From NCBI GenBank assembly GCA_024682015.1, contig JAIKZT010000089.1, forward strand, positions 1 through 12,179: a stretch of 12,179 nt of DNA. The letters run 5' to 3'. The position numbers and the translations under genes were made by a program. The notes under the pieces are model-generated. The model was not told the origin of the DNA. It did no database searches and saw only the letters and a list, made by a program, of their open reading frames with translations. Positions 1-6,100 of the stretch are shown piece by piece (positions within the stretch are counted from its first letter, which is position 1; each line of letters opens with the position of its first letter). The DNA is from Clostridia bacterium. GTDB taxonomy: Bacteria > Bacillota > Clostridia > Peptostreptococcales > Anaerovoracaceae.

Positions 1-491
1 CCGATGATGCTGAGCGCGGAAGCGTTGAGCGCGTCGAGGAACTCGAGCCGGAACACGTAGAAGCCCACGTCGTTGCCGTACAGCGGATCCGCGACGCCAA
101 AGTCCGTCGCATTCAAGAACTGCAGGATCTGCCACCACAGCCGCGAGATGATGGTCGCCGACGTGATGACGCTGAAGACCAGCGACAGCGCGATGCCGAC
201 CCGGCGCAGCTTTTTCGCCTTGTCCGCCTCCAGAACGTAGCCGCCCTTCTTCAGGAAGCCGTTCTTCAGCGCGGACAGAAACAGCCACGTGAGCGCCGCG
301 ATGGCGATAACCGACGGGATGCCGAGCTTGATCTTCGTCAGGATCTCTGTGAAGAACACGGACGTATAGCCCGTCTCGCGGAACCACAGCAGGTCCGTCC
401 AGAAGCCCGTGAGCGCAAAGATGAGCACTCCTAATAAAATGAGGACGCAAATGATGATGCGAATCTTTGCGCCCCACTTTTTCTTTTCCAT
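1..491 (-). CDS. UPF0182-family multipass membrane protein (N-terminal part only)
   Basis: Only the first 163 codons lie in the window; the gene continues past the left edge. UPF0182 (COG1615) proteins are large multipass membrane proteins of unknown function, often around 900 residues. Visible here are three hydrophobic segments at about residues 11-31, 57-75 and 98-118. Two stretches are typical of the family: DLLWF at 33-37, just after the first membrane segment, and a D-P-L-Y...D-V-G-F-Y-V-F block at 135-147. The ATG at 491 is preceded by an AAGGGG-like Shine-Dalgarno at good distance, and the gap to the stop of the upstream zinc-ribbon gene is only 21 bases. The two genes are therefore probably cotranscribed, and the pairing suggests a shared envelope role (inference). 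The family call is from motif memory and is fairly secure; the function is unknown. Confidence 0.82.
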   Translation of the reverse strand, partial: MEKKKWGAKIRIIICVLILLGVLIFALTGFWTDLLWFRETGYTSVFFTEILTKIKLGIPSVIAIAALTWLFLSALKNGFLKKGGYVLEADKAKKLRRVGIALSLVFSVITSATIISRLWWQILQFLNATDFGVADPLYGNDVGFYVFRLEFLDALNASALSII

Positions 492-512
492 GTAAACCCC
501 TTTCCTTCGGTG

Positions 513-3488
513 CTAATCGAGGGTGTAGTAGTCCTTGATCTTGAGCTCGCCACCGACGGGCACCAGCTCGTAAACCATGGAACTGATGGAATTTGCGGAT
601 TTATCTTCCTGGGAGACTTCGATCGTCTCGCGGTCGAACACGAAGAAGGAATCGCCGTATTGGCGGATCTCGCCGATCTCCAGCTGCACGAATCTCTCCT
701 TGATCTGGCCGACCCGGTCGAAGTTGACCGCGCTGCGGTAGGCCGAACCGTCCGCCTTCAGGTAGTCGAGACAGGCCTGGTCGACGCCGTTGACGTAATC
801 GATCCAGCTGCTGTTATAGGCGATGAGGACACCGCAGACATCCTCTTTATCGCTCTCTTCGGCCAGGACGGACGAAGAGAGGCCGGGAACGTCGTAGGAC
901 CGCTGGGAATCGTAGCCGATGCCCAGGTTCTCCACGACGCTTTCGATGTTCTTGTTGTAAGCGCTTACCGTATCCGAGAACACGAAGTGCGCTTCAGGCG
1001 TCTCGGGCTCGGTCTGGCTGTCCGCAGGCTCTTCCGGTTCTTCCTGCGGCGGTTCATCCTTGTTGAACAAGCCCTTGGCAAAGTCCAGCACGTTCTGCTC
1101 GATGCCGGTCGTGATCACCTGCATCGGCGTGCCGGGCATGAAGTGCCGCAGCGCGATCGTGCCGCCTTCGGCGAGGCCGAGAACGATGATGATCGCCAAC
1201 AGGAGTTTCAGGAACCAGTGGCTTTTTTCGCGCTCTTCGCGGATCTTGTTCTGTTCATCCGCCTTGTCGAGGACCTCCGTAAGCGCAGCCGTGCGGTCTT
1301 CGGCGGTCTTCTTCTCCTCCGCTTCCCGCTCATCTTCCGTCAGGAGTTGGGACGTATCGATCGCGCGTGCATCCTGTCTTTCCCCGGACGTCTCCGCAGG
1401 CTCTTCCGCCTGCTGTGCGGGCTGATCCTCCGCTTCGCCGGCTTCCTGAATCTGCTCCTGCTCCGCCTCCATTTCCGCGGTGCGGCGTTTCTCGAGCGCG
1501 GCCTTCATCTCGGCTTCCGCCCGGGCGATGGCCTCTTCGCGCTCTCTTGCGGCACGTTCGATCTCCGCCTGGCGGGCGGCTTCCTCTTCGGCAGCTCTGC
1601 GCGCGGCTTCAGCTTCCGCGTCTTCCTTCGCTGCGGCGGCGATGGCCTCTGCTTCCTTCCTTGCACTTTCACGTTCGGCCTGGATGTCCGTATCTCCTAC
1701 GGTCCTGCGCTCGCCGGTGATGGACAGAAGGCTTGCGAAATACGCTTCCCGCGCCTTGCGCATGGCCTCCATCTTGCGATGATGCTCGCTTCTGGGATCC
1801 TCGGGGACTTCCTCTTTCGGTTCCTCCTTCGGTTCTTCTTTAGCCGCCTGCGCCTCCTTCGCGGCTGTTTCCGCTGCGAGCTGCGCAAGGCTCTCTTTGC
1901 TGGCGCCTCTGGGAATCGTATCGGCAATGCCCGGCACGAGGGGCTCAATGAGATCCTCCGCCATGAGCCCGCTGACGCCCTTGATGCGCTCACGGTTGAT
2001 GGCGATGGTCTTTTCGCTGTCGCCGTCCACGGTGCTCTCGAGGATCATCCTCTCGAATTCGGACAGGTCGGAAGGCTCGATCGTATCGTCCTGGAAGAAC
2101 GCCTGCGCCGGAGTGATGGAATGCGCCACACCGGGGACAGAATGACGGGCGGGGCGCGGCGCGTCCTCCCCGTGAATGGAACGAAGGCGCTCGTATTCGC
2201 GGTTCAGAAGCTGCTGGAACTCCTCGTTTTTCTTATTGAACGTGAAGAATCGCTCGGGAATGCGGCCGTCCTCGTCGGGTTCGACGGCAGGCAGGGGCAT
2301 CTCGTCCCGGGTTTCTTCGGGCTTGGGCGCTTCCTGCTCCGGTTCTTCCGGCTGCGGCATTTCCTCTGCCGCCGGTTCCGGGCTGACGGGCGGAAGATCC
2401 GGCTTCGTCGCCACGATGTTTTCCTTCAGAATGCGATCCGCAGAATCCTCTTCATCCACAAAACGGGATTTGGGCAGTTCGGGCGCAGTCTGAGTTTCTG
2501 CCTGCTGCGGCGCGGGCTCGGACTGAACCGGCCGGATTTCCGGCTGAGGCTCCGAAACGGGCTGGACCGGCTGCGGCGCGGGGGCCTGCTCGGCCTGCGG
2601 GGAAACAGGCTGAGGCGCCGGCTGCGAGGCTGCGGGCTGAGGCGGCTGCATGGGCGCAAACGGCATCATGGGCTGCATCTGCGGCATGGGCGGAACCGAC
2701 GCCATGGACTGCGTCTGCTGCATGGGCGGAACCGGCGCCATGGACTGCGTCTGCTGCGGATACGCCGGATAGACCGCCGGATAAGGCGGCTGCGGCGGAA
2801 TGTAGACTTGCTGGGCCGGCTGCGCCAGATATACGGGAGCCGTCTGCTGGGTCGCCTGGGACGGCAGCGTCCACGCCATCTGAGGCGGCGTGTACTGCGG
2901 CACGTACATGGGCGAAATAACCGGGCCCTGCGCGCTCTGCTGAGGCGGTGCCTGCACGTTATACGGGGTCCAGGTCGGCTCGGGCTGCATCTGCGGCATC
3001 TGCCAGACGCCCTGCGGGAAAGGCTGCGGGGCAGCTTGAGGCTGGGGAGCCGCGGCGCTCTGCGGCGCCGGCTGCGGAGCGGGTTCGGGCTGAACCGGCT
3101 GGGGCTCTGCCTGAGATTCCGGATTGCTCGACATCGGCTGGGTTTCCGGAACGCTCGAGACAAACGGAGATTCCAAAACGCTCGGAGCAGGCTCCGGAAC
3201 GGGCTGGGCCGGGGCTTTGGAAGGCTCACTCGGCGTCTGCGCGGGGCGCTCGGAACGGATAAACCCTTCCGTCGCATCCTTTTTCATGACCGACACGGAC
3301 GAGCCCGGATTCATGCTGGGCCAATGCATCTCTATATTTTCAGGCACCCTTGGCTTGGGGAAATCGTACGTATTCCAGGACATTTCCCCATCCGCGATGC
3401 GCTTCTGCGTCTCGGGGACCTTGCTGCCGCACATGGGGCAGTAAGCGCGGTTCGAATCAAATTCGTATCCGCATACTTTACACTTCAT
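513..3488 (-). CDS. Zinc-ribbon, Pro/Gln-rich, coiled-coil, single-pass membrane protein
   Basis: This 991-residue protein has a clear modular layout. Residues 3-20 form a zinc ribbon with two CxxC pairs (C3, C6, C17, C20). A low-complexity region rich in Pro, Gln, Ala and Met follows to about residue 330, then an acidic Pro/Glu-rich linker. An Ala/Glu/Arg-rich segment at about 600-690 is probably coiled coil. One membrane segment lies at about 758-778, preceded by Lys/Arg residues, and a domain of about 155 residues ends the protein. Its beta-rich end (E-L-K-I-K-D-Y-Y) resembles NTF2-like domains of zinc-ribbon membrane proteins such as the TcaA/YvbJ group (inference). The likely topology puts the ribbon inside the cell and the C-terminal domain outside. 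I chose the ATG at 3488 because a GGAGGAG lies just upstream; the in-frame GTG at 3503 would overlap that site. Function is not known; envelope sensing or scaffolding is a guess. Confidence 0.85.
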   Translation of the reverse strand: MKCKVCGYEFDSNRAYCPMCGSKVPETQKRIADGEMSWNTYDFPKPRVPENIEMHWPSMNPGSSVSVMKKDATEGFIRSERPAQTPSEPSKAPAQPVPEPAPSVLESPFVSSVPETQPMSSNPESQAEPQPVQPEPAPQPAPQSAAAPQPQAAPQPFPQGVWQMPQMQPEPTWTPYNVQAPPQQSAQGPVISPMYVPQYTPPQMAWTLPSQATQQTAPVYLAQPAQQVYIPPQPPYPAVYPAYPQQTQSMAPVPPMQQTQSMASVPPMPQMQPMMPFAPMQPPQPAASQPAPQPVSPQAEQAPAPQPVQPVSEPQPEIRPVQSEPAPQQAETQTAPELPKSRFVDEEDSADRILKENIVATKPDLPPVSPEPAAEEMPQPEEPEQEAPKPEETRDEMPLPAVEPDEDGRIPERFFTFNKKNEEFQQLLNREYERLRSIHGEDAPRPARHSVPGVAHSITPAQAFFQDDTIEPSDLSEFERMILESTVDGDSEKTIAINRERIKGVSGLMAEDLIEPLVPGIADTIPRGASKESLAQLAAETAAKEAQAAKEEPKEEPKEEVPEDPRSEHHRKMEAMRKAREAYFASLLSITGERRTVGDTDIQAERESARKEAEAIAAAAKEDAEAEAARRAAEEEAARQAEIERAAREREEAIARAEAEMKAALEKRRTAEMEAEQEQIQEAGEAEDQPAQQAEEPAETSGERQDARAIDTSQLLTEDEREAEEKKTAEDRTAALTEVLDKADEQNKIREEREKSHWFLKLLLAIIIVLGLAEGGTIALRHFMPGTPMQVITTGIEQNVLDFAKGLFNKDEPPQEEPEEPADSQTEPETPEAHFVFSDTVSAYNKNIESVVENLGIGYDSQRSYDVPGLSSSVLAEESDKEDVCGVLIAYNSSWIDYVNGVDQACLDYLKADGSAYRSAVNFDRVGQIKERFVQLEIGEIRQYGDSFFVFDRETIEVSQEDKSANSISSMVYELVPVGGELKIKDYYTLD
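2685..2756. repeat. Tandem 36-bp repeat, two copies, inside the zinc-ribbon gene
   Basis: Positions 2685-2720 and 2721-2756 match at 35 of 36 bases; the one difference is at 2699 versus 2735. The unit is in frame and encodes a 12-residue Q/T/S/M/P-rich repeat, once with APVPPM and once with ASVPPM. It is a recent in-frame duplication within the low-complexity region. Confidence 0.9.
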
Positions 3489-3494
3489 AAACTG

Positions 3495-3501
3495 CTCCTC
3501 C
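3495..3501 (-). promoter_or_regulatory. Shine-Dalgarno that sets the zinc-ribbon gene start
   Basis: Read on the minus strand this is GGAGGAG, six bases before the ATG at 3488. An alternative in-frame GTG at 3503 overlaps it and has no such site of its own at correct spacing, so the shorter, 991-residue protein is preferred. Confidence 0.8.
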
Positions 3502-3524
3502 ACTTTCGGAATATACCTCTTTTG

Positions 3525-3553
3525 ATTATATTACAAAAGAAAGCCAGAGGCAA
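3525..3553 (-). promoter_or_regulatory. Sigma-A-type promoter for the zinc-ribbon/UPF0182 operon
   Basis: On the minus strand the -35 box is TTGCCT (3553-3548, four of six consensus bases) and the -10 box is a perfect TATAAT (3530-3525), with a 17-base spacer. Transcription would begin near 3518, about 30 bases before the ATG at 3488. Confidence 0.7.
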
Positions 3554-3563
3554 CAAAAGCAAG

Positions 3564-3614
3564 TGAGACAAAGGGACGGTTCTTTGTCCCAAAATGAGAC
3601 AAGGAACCGTCCCC
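3564..3614. repeat. REP-like palindromic intergenic repeat, possible terminator of the isc operon
   Basis: The arms GGGACGGTTC (3573-3582) and GAACCGTCCC (3604-3613) are perfectly complementary. Inside them TTGTCCC (3584-3590) faces GAGACAA (3596-3602), so one long hairpin forms around an AAAAT loop. The inner helix has a G-U pair in minus-strand RNA but an A-C mismatch in plus-strand RNA, so the minus transcript folds better. TGAGACAA also occurs as a direct repeat at 3564 and 3595. Sequences built on GGGACGGTTC and GAGACAA recur between genes in many Clostridia (from memory; not searched here). It lies just past the Rrf2 gene stop and could end that transcript, although the following T-rich stretch is weak. 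Confidence 0.75.
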
Positions 3615-3651
3615 ATGTTTCAAAACCGGATACAGTACCGTGTTCCGGAAG

Positions 3652-4050
3652 TTATTCCGCCAGGCTCGCCAGCGTTATGCTGTCCAGGTACTCGTTCACC
3701 ATCAGGTTCAGCTTGTCCCAGACGGGCAGCGTCCGGCAGTTTTCCGCGTAGGCGCAGGGCGAAGCGCCGTGTTCCAGGCAGGCGACCGGCGCCAGATCCC
3801 CTTCAGTGATCCGCAGGATCTCGCCCACGGAATACTCTTCCGCCGGGCGGTTCAGCCTGTAGCCGCCGCCTTTTCCGTGCGCGGCGTCGACCAGCCCGGC
3901 CTTCGACAGGCCGGCCATGATCGCCTCCGTGTATTTCTTCGAAATGCGCTGCCGCTCCGCCACGTCCTTCAGGGGCGTATAGCGGCCCGGTTCCTGCTCC
4001 GCCAGGTCGATCATCACGCGCAGCGCGTAACGGCCCCGCGTGGAGATCAT
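3652..4050 (-). CDS. Rrf2-family transcriptional regulator, IscR-like
   Basis: This 132-residue protein has the usual Rrf2 length and layout. An N-terminal winged helix-turn-helix (about residues 1-65) opens with the typical S-T-R-G-R-Y-A-L-R and includes K-G-G-G-Y-R-L in the wing. A dimerisation helix at the end contains W111. Three cysteines (C91, C99, C105) are spaced as in Fe-S-cluster-binding members such as IscR, so it probably senses Fe-S status. Its ATG overlaps the TGA of the scaffold gene by four bases (ATGA), which implies translational coupling and correct start choice. It is likely to repress its own operon. CymR-like (cysteine) or NsrR-like (NO) roles are alternatives, but the operon partners favour Fe-S control. 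Having the regulator last in the operon is less usual than Rrf2-iscS-iscU. Confidence 0.88.
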   Translation of the reverse strand: MISTRGRYALRVMIDLAEQEPGRYTPLKDVAERQRISKKYTEAIMAGLSKAGLVDAAHGKGGGYRLNRPAEEYSVGEILRITEGDLAPVACLEHGASPCAYAENCRTLPVWDKLNLMVNEYLDSITLASLAE

Positions 4051-4451
4051 GGCTGGGTCACCCCCTGCTTCGCGGCGAGCTTCTTGTTCTGATAATCCTC
4101 GAGCGCGGCCTGGATGGCTTCCTCGGCCAGCACCGAACAGTGCATCTTGTGGGCGGGCAGGCCGTCGAGGGCCTCCGCCACGGCCTTGTTCGTCAGCTCG
4201 AGCGCCTCGGACACGGGCTTGCCTTTGATGAGCTCCGTCGCCATGGAGCTGGACGCGATCGCGGAGCCGCAGCCGAACGTTTCGAACTTTACGTCCTCGA
4301 TGATCTCGTCGTCGTTCACCTTCAGGTAGATCTTCATGATGTCGCCGCACATGGTGTTGCCCACTTCGCCGATGCCGTTCGCATCCTCGAGCACGCCGAC
4401 GTTCCGCGGATTGCGGAAATGATCCATCACTTTATCGCTGTATAATGCCAT
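4047..4451 (-). CDS. iscU: IscU/NifU-like Fe-S cluster assembly scaffold
   Basis: The 134-residue length fits a stand-alone IscU/NifU N-terminal-type scaffold, on which clusters are built from sulfur delivered by the desulfurase before passing to apoproteins. The three ligand cysteines are present: C35 in the C-G-D motif (with D37), C61 in F-G-C-G-S-A-I-A-S-S, and C105 in K-M-H-C-S (with H104). The opening Y-S-D-K-V-M-D-H-F-x-N-P-R-N is characteristic. The ATG at 4451 has an AAAGGAG site, and the gap from the iscS stop is 30 bases. The Rrf2 gene overlaps its stop codon. In this phylum the name nifU is also used; there is no sign of nitrogen-fixation genes nearby. Confidence 0.95.
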   Translation of the reverse strand: MALYSDKVMDHFRNPRNVGVLEDANGIGEVGNTMCGDIMKIYLKVNDDEIIEDVKFETFGCGSAIASSSMATELIKGKPVSEALELTNKAVAEALDGLPAHKMHCSVLAEEAIQAALEDYQNKKLAAKQGVTQP

Positions 4452-4481
4452 AGTTTTCTCCTTTATTCTCCGCCTCGCGGG

Positions 4482-5672
4482 TTACTTCAGAATGTATTCT
4501 CTCCTGCCTTCCTGCAGGTCGCGCCAGACCGGCGACATGCTCCGCAGGTATGCCACGACGTCGGTGACCGCGGCGATCATGTAATCGACCTGCTCCTCGG
4601 TGACGTCCTCGCCCAGGCTGAGGCGCAGGCTGCCGTGAGCCACGTCGTGCACCCGGCCGATGGCCAGCAGCACGTGGCTGGGGTCAAGCGAACCGGACGT
4701 GCAGGCCGATCCCGACGAAGCGCAGATGCCCTTGTCGTCGAGCAGGAGCAGCAGGCTTTCGCCCTCGATGCCCTCGAAGCAGAAGTTGACGTTGCCGGGC
4801 AGGCGGTTGACGCGGTCTCCGTTCAGGATGGAGTGCGGGATCTTGTCCAGCCCCGCGATGAGCTTGTCGCGCAGCGGAATGAGATGCGCCGCGTTCTTGT
4901 CGATGTTCGCGCAGGCCTCCTCGAGCGCCGCCGCCGTCGCCATGATGCCCGGAATGTTCTCCGTGCCGCCGCGCTTGCCCCTCTCCTGCGCGCCGCCCTC
5001 GATGATGTTCGTGAGGGGGATGCTCTTCTTTGCGAACAGCACGCCCGTGCCCTTCGGCCCGTGGAACTTATGGGCGGACAGGGAGAGCATGTCGATGTTC
5101 TGCTCGTTCACGTCAATGTGGATGTGACCCGCCGCCTGCACGGCGTCCGTATGGAACAGCACGCCCTTTTCATGGCAGACCTTGCCGATCTCGGGGATGG
5201 GCTGGATGCTGCCGATCTCGTTGTTCGCGTACATGATGGTGACGAGGCAGGTATCGGGACGAATGGCCGCCGCAACCTCTTCGGGCGTTACGATGCCGTT
5301 CTCGTGCACGTCGAGCAGCGTTACGTCGAAGCCTTCCTTTTCGAGCTTCGCCAGGGTATGCAGCACGGCATGATGCTCGAACGCCGTGGAAATGATGTGC
5401 TTTTTGCCTTTCTTTTCGCCGATGCGGGCAGCGGATACGATGGCCTGGTTGTCGGCCTCGCTGCCGCCGGACGTGAACAGGATCTCGCGCGGCTCACAGC
5501 CGAAGCACTTCGCCACGCGCTCGCGGGCCTCGGTAAGCGCTTCGTTCGCCTTCTGACCCACCGTGTGCAGGCTGGAAGGGTTGCCGTAGATCTCTCCCAT
5601 GTAGGGAAGCATGGCGTTGATGGCCGTCTGGCTCATCCGTGTCGTTGCCGCGTTGTCTGCGTATATCGTCAT
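4482..5672 (-). CDS. iscS: Cysteine desulfurase, IscS/NifS type
   Basis: This pyridoxal-phosphate enzyme takes sulfur from L-cysteine as an enzyme-bound persulfide and gives alanine. At 396 residues it is full length. Features seen: N-terminal Y-A-D-N-A-A-T-T, E-H-H-A-V with H101 that stacks on the cofactor, D176 in H-T-D-A-V-Q, the cofactor lysine K202 in S-A-H-K-F-H-G-P-K-G, R-G-G-T-E-N at 234-239, and the catalytic C324 in S-S-G-S-A-C-T-S-G-S. That mobile Cys loop fits the IscS/NifS class rather than SufS. AGGAGG lies just before the ATG at 5672. It is the first gene of the operon with iscU and the Rrf2 regulator, behind a consensus promoter. Whether it serves only Fe-S assembly or also tRNA thiolation cannot be told here. 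Confidence 0.95.
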   Translation of the reverse strand: MTIYADNAATTRMSQTAINAMLPYMGEIYGNPSSLHTVGQKANEALTEARERVAKCFGCEPREILFTSGGSEADNQAIVSAARIGEKKGKKHIISTAFEHHAVLHTLAKLEKEGFDVTLLDVHENGIVTPEEVAAAIRPDTCLVTIMYANNEIGSIQPIPEIGKVCHEKGVLFHTDAVQAAGHIHIDVNEQNIDMLSLSAHKFHGPKGTGVLFAKKSIPLTNIIEGGAQERGKRGGTENIPGIMATAAALEEACANIDKNAAHLIPLRDKLIAGLDKIPHSILNGDRVNRLPGNVNFCFEGIEGESLLLLLDDKGICASSGSACTSGSLDPSHVLLAIGRVHDVAHGSLRLSLGEDVTEEQVDYMIAAVTDVVAYLRSMSPVWRDLQEGRREYILK

Positions 5673-5712
5673 ATGGTTTCCTCCTTTAAGTGACCGTCTT
5701 GTTGGTTGTATG

Positions 5713-5741
5713 ATTATATGCCCATTTGCCTACCATGTCAA
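5713..5741 (-). promoter_or_regulatory. Full-consensus promoter of the iscS-iscU-rrf2 operon
   Basis: On the minus strand TTGACA (5741-5736) and TATAAT (5718-5713) are separated by exactly 17 bases, so both boxes are perfect. Transcription would start near 5706 and leave a leader of about 34 bases. CCTA (5729-5732) and TAGG (5742-5745) form a short inverted repeat around the -35 box and could be part of the Rrf2 operator; this last point is weak. Confidence 0.9.
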
Positions 5742-5773
5742 TAGGTTGTTTTATAAAATTGATTGCGAGATGA

Positions 5774-5833
5774 GGCGCCGTGTGGTGAAGTTCGCCAGAT
5801 ACGACGAACCCTGCATTCTGCAGGTGTAGCGCC
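5774..5833. other. Segment able to fold as a three-way junction, between divergent promoters
   Basis: Three helices fit one fold: GGCGC (5774-5778) with GCGCC (5829-5833) closing two hairpins, GTTCG (5790-5794) with CGAAC (5805-5809), and CCTGCA (5810-5815) with TGCAGG (5819-5824) around a three-base loop. It lies upstream of the iscS promoter and of the tRNA promoter, so neither known transcript contains it, and I see no promoter of its own. It may be chance, a degraded RNA gene or a repeat. No gene is seen in the rest of 5742-5860. Confidence 0.25.
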
Positions 5834-5860
5834 CCGCATAGAAAGGGTGAGATCCTGCTG

Positions 5861-5909
5861 AAAAAAATTAAAAATTTTTCTTGACATCCATTTCGCTCGA
5901 TGGTAACAT
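5861..5909 (+). promoter_or_regulatory. tRNA-Lys promoter with A/T-rich UP-like element
   Basis: TTGACA (5881-5886) is a perfect -35 box, followed by a 17-base spacer and TAACAT (5904-5909), four of six for the -10. The 20 bases before the -35 are almost all A and T, as in the UP elements of stable-RNA promoters. Transcription would start near 5916, about 12 bases before the mature tRNA. Confidence 0.8.
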
Positions 5910-5927
5910 ATCTCTTGCGTTTGATAT

Positions 5928-6003
5928 GCACCATTAGCTCAGCTGGTAGAGCACCTGACTCTTAATCAGGGTGTCCAGGGTTCGAGCCCCTGATGGTGTA
6001 CCA
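5928..6003 (+). tRNA. tRNA-Lys (anticodon CTT)
   Basis: A complete 76-base cloverleaf with encoded CCA. The acceptor stem is GCACCAT with ATGGTGT (a G1-U72 pair), D stem GCTC with GAGC, anticodon stem CCTGA with TCAGG around loop CTCTTAA, and T stem CAGGG with CCCTG around TTCGAGC. The anticodon at 5961-5963 is CTT, which reads AAG lysine codons. The discriminator base is A at 6000, followed by CCA. It stands alone between the isc operon and the amino-acid enzyme block. Confidence 0.97.
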
Positions 6004-6007
6004 ACGT

Positions 6008-6034
6008 AAAAGGACGGCCTCGTGCCGTCCTTTT
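6008..6034 (+). terminator. Two-way intrinsic terminator (tRNA-Lys and convergent ald operon)
   Basis: AAAAGGACGGC (6008-6018) and GCCGTCCTTTT (6024-6034) form a perfect 11-bp stem around a five-base loop. The A and T runs at both ends make it work in both directions, ending the tRNA on the plus strand and the alanine-dehydrogenase-like operon on the minus strand, whose stop is at 6101. Confidence 0.92.
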
Positions 6035-6040
6035 GCTTTG

Positions 6041-6068
6041 CGTGGTTCAGGTCCCTGATGGAGTGCCA
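6041..6068 (+). repeat. Degenerate copy of the tRNA-Lys 3' end
   Basis: These 28 bases align without gaps to the T arm, acceptor strand and CCA of the tRNA (5976-6003), 65 bases downstream, with 21 identities. CCCTGATGG and the final CCA are intact. There is no matching 5' half. It looks like a scar of a duplicated tRNA or of site-specific integration into the tRNA 3' end (inference). Confidence 0.6.
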
Positions 6069-6100
6069 AATTCGCCCCTGTGGGGATCTGTCGTTTTGTA

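Noticed and set aside
510..3566. Open frame of more than 1000 codons on the plus strand opposite the zinc-ribbon gene
   Set aside because: It has no recognisable domain, is full of Arg/Leu/His/Gly runs typical of the antisense of Pro/Gln/Glu-rich coding sequence, and lacks a ribosome site. The minus-strand gene has a zinc ribbon, a membrane segment, a promoter and a Shine-Dalgarno.
4635..5693. Long plus-strand open frame opposite iscS
   Set aside because: The minus strand encodes an unmistakable cysteine desulfurase with all catalytic residues; the plus frame is its shadow in GC-rich sequence.
5686..5934. Small minus-strand open frame covering the iscS promoter region
   Set aside because: It runs through a perfect consensus promoter and the tRNA promoter and has no ribosome site.
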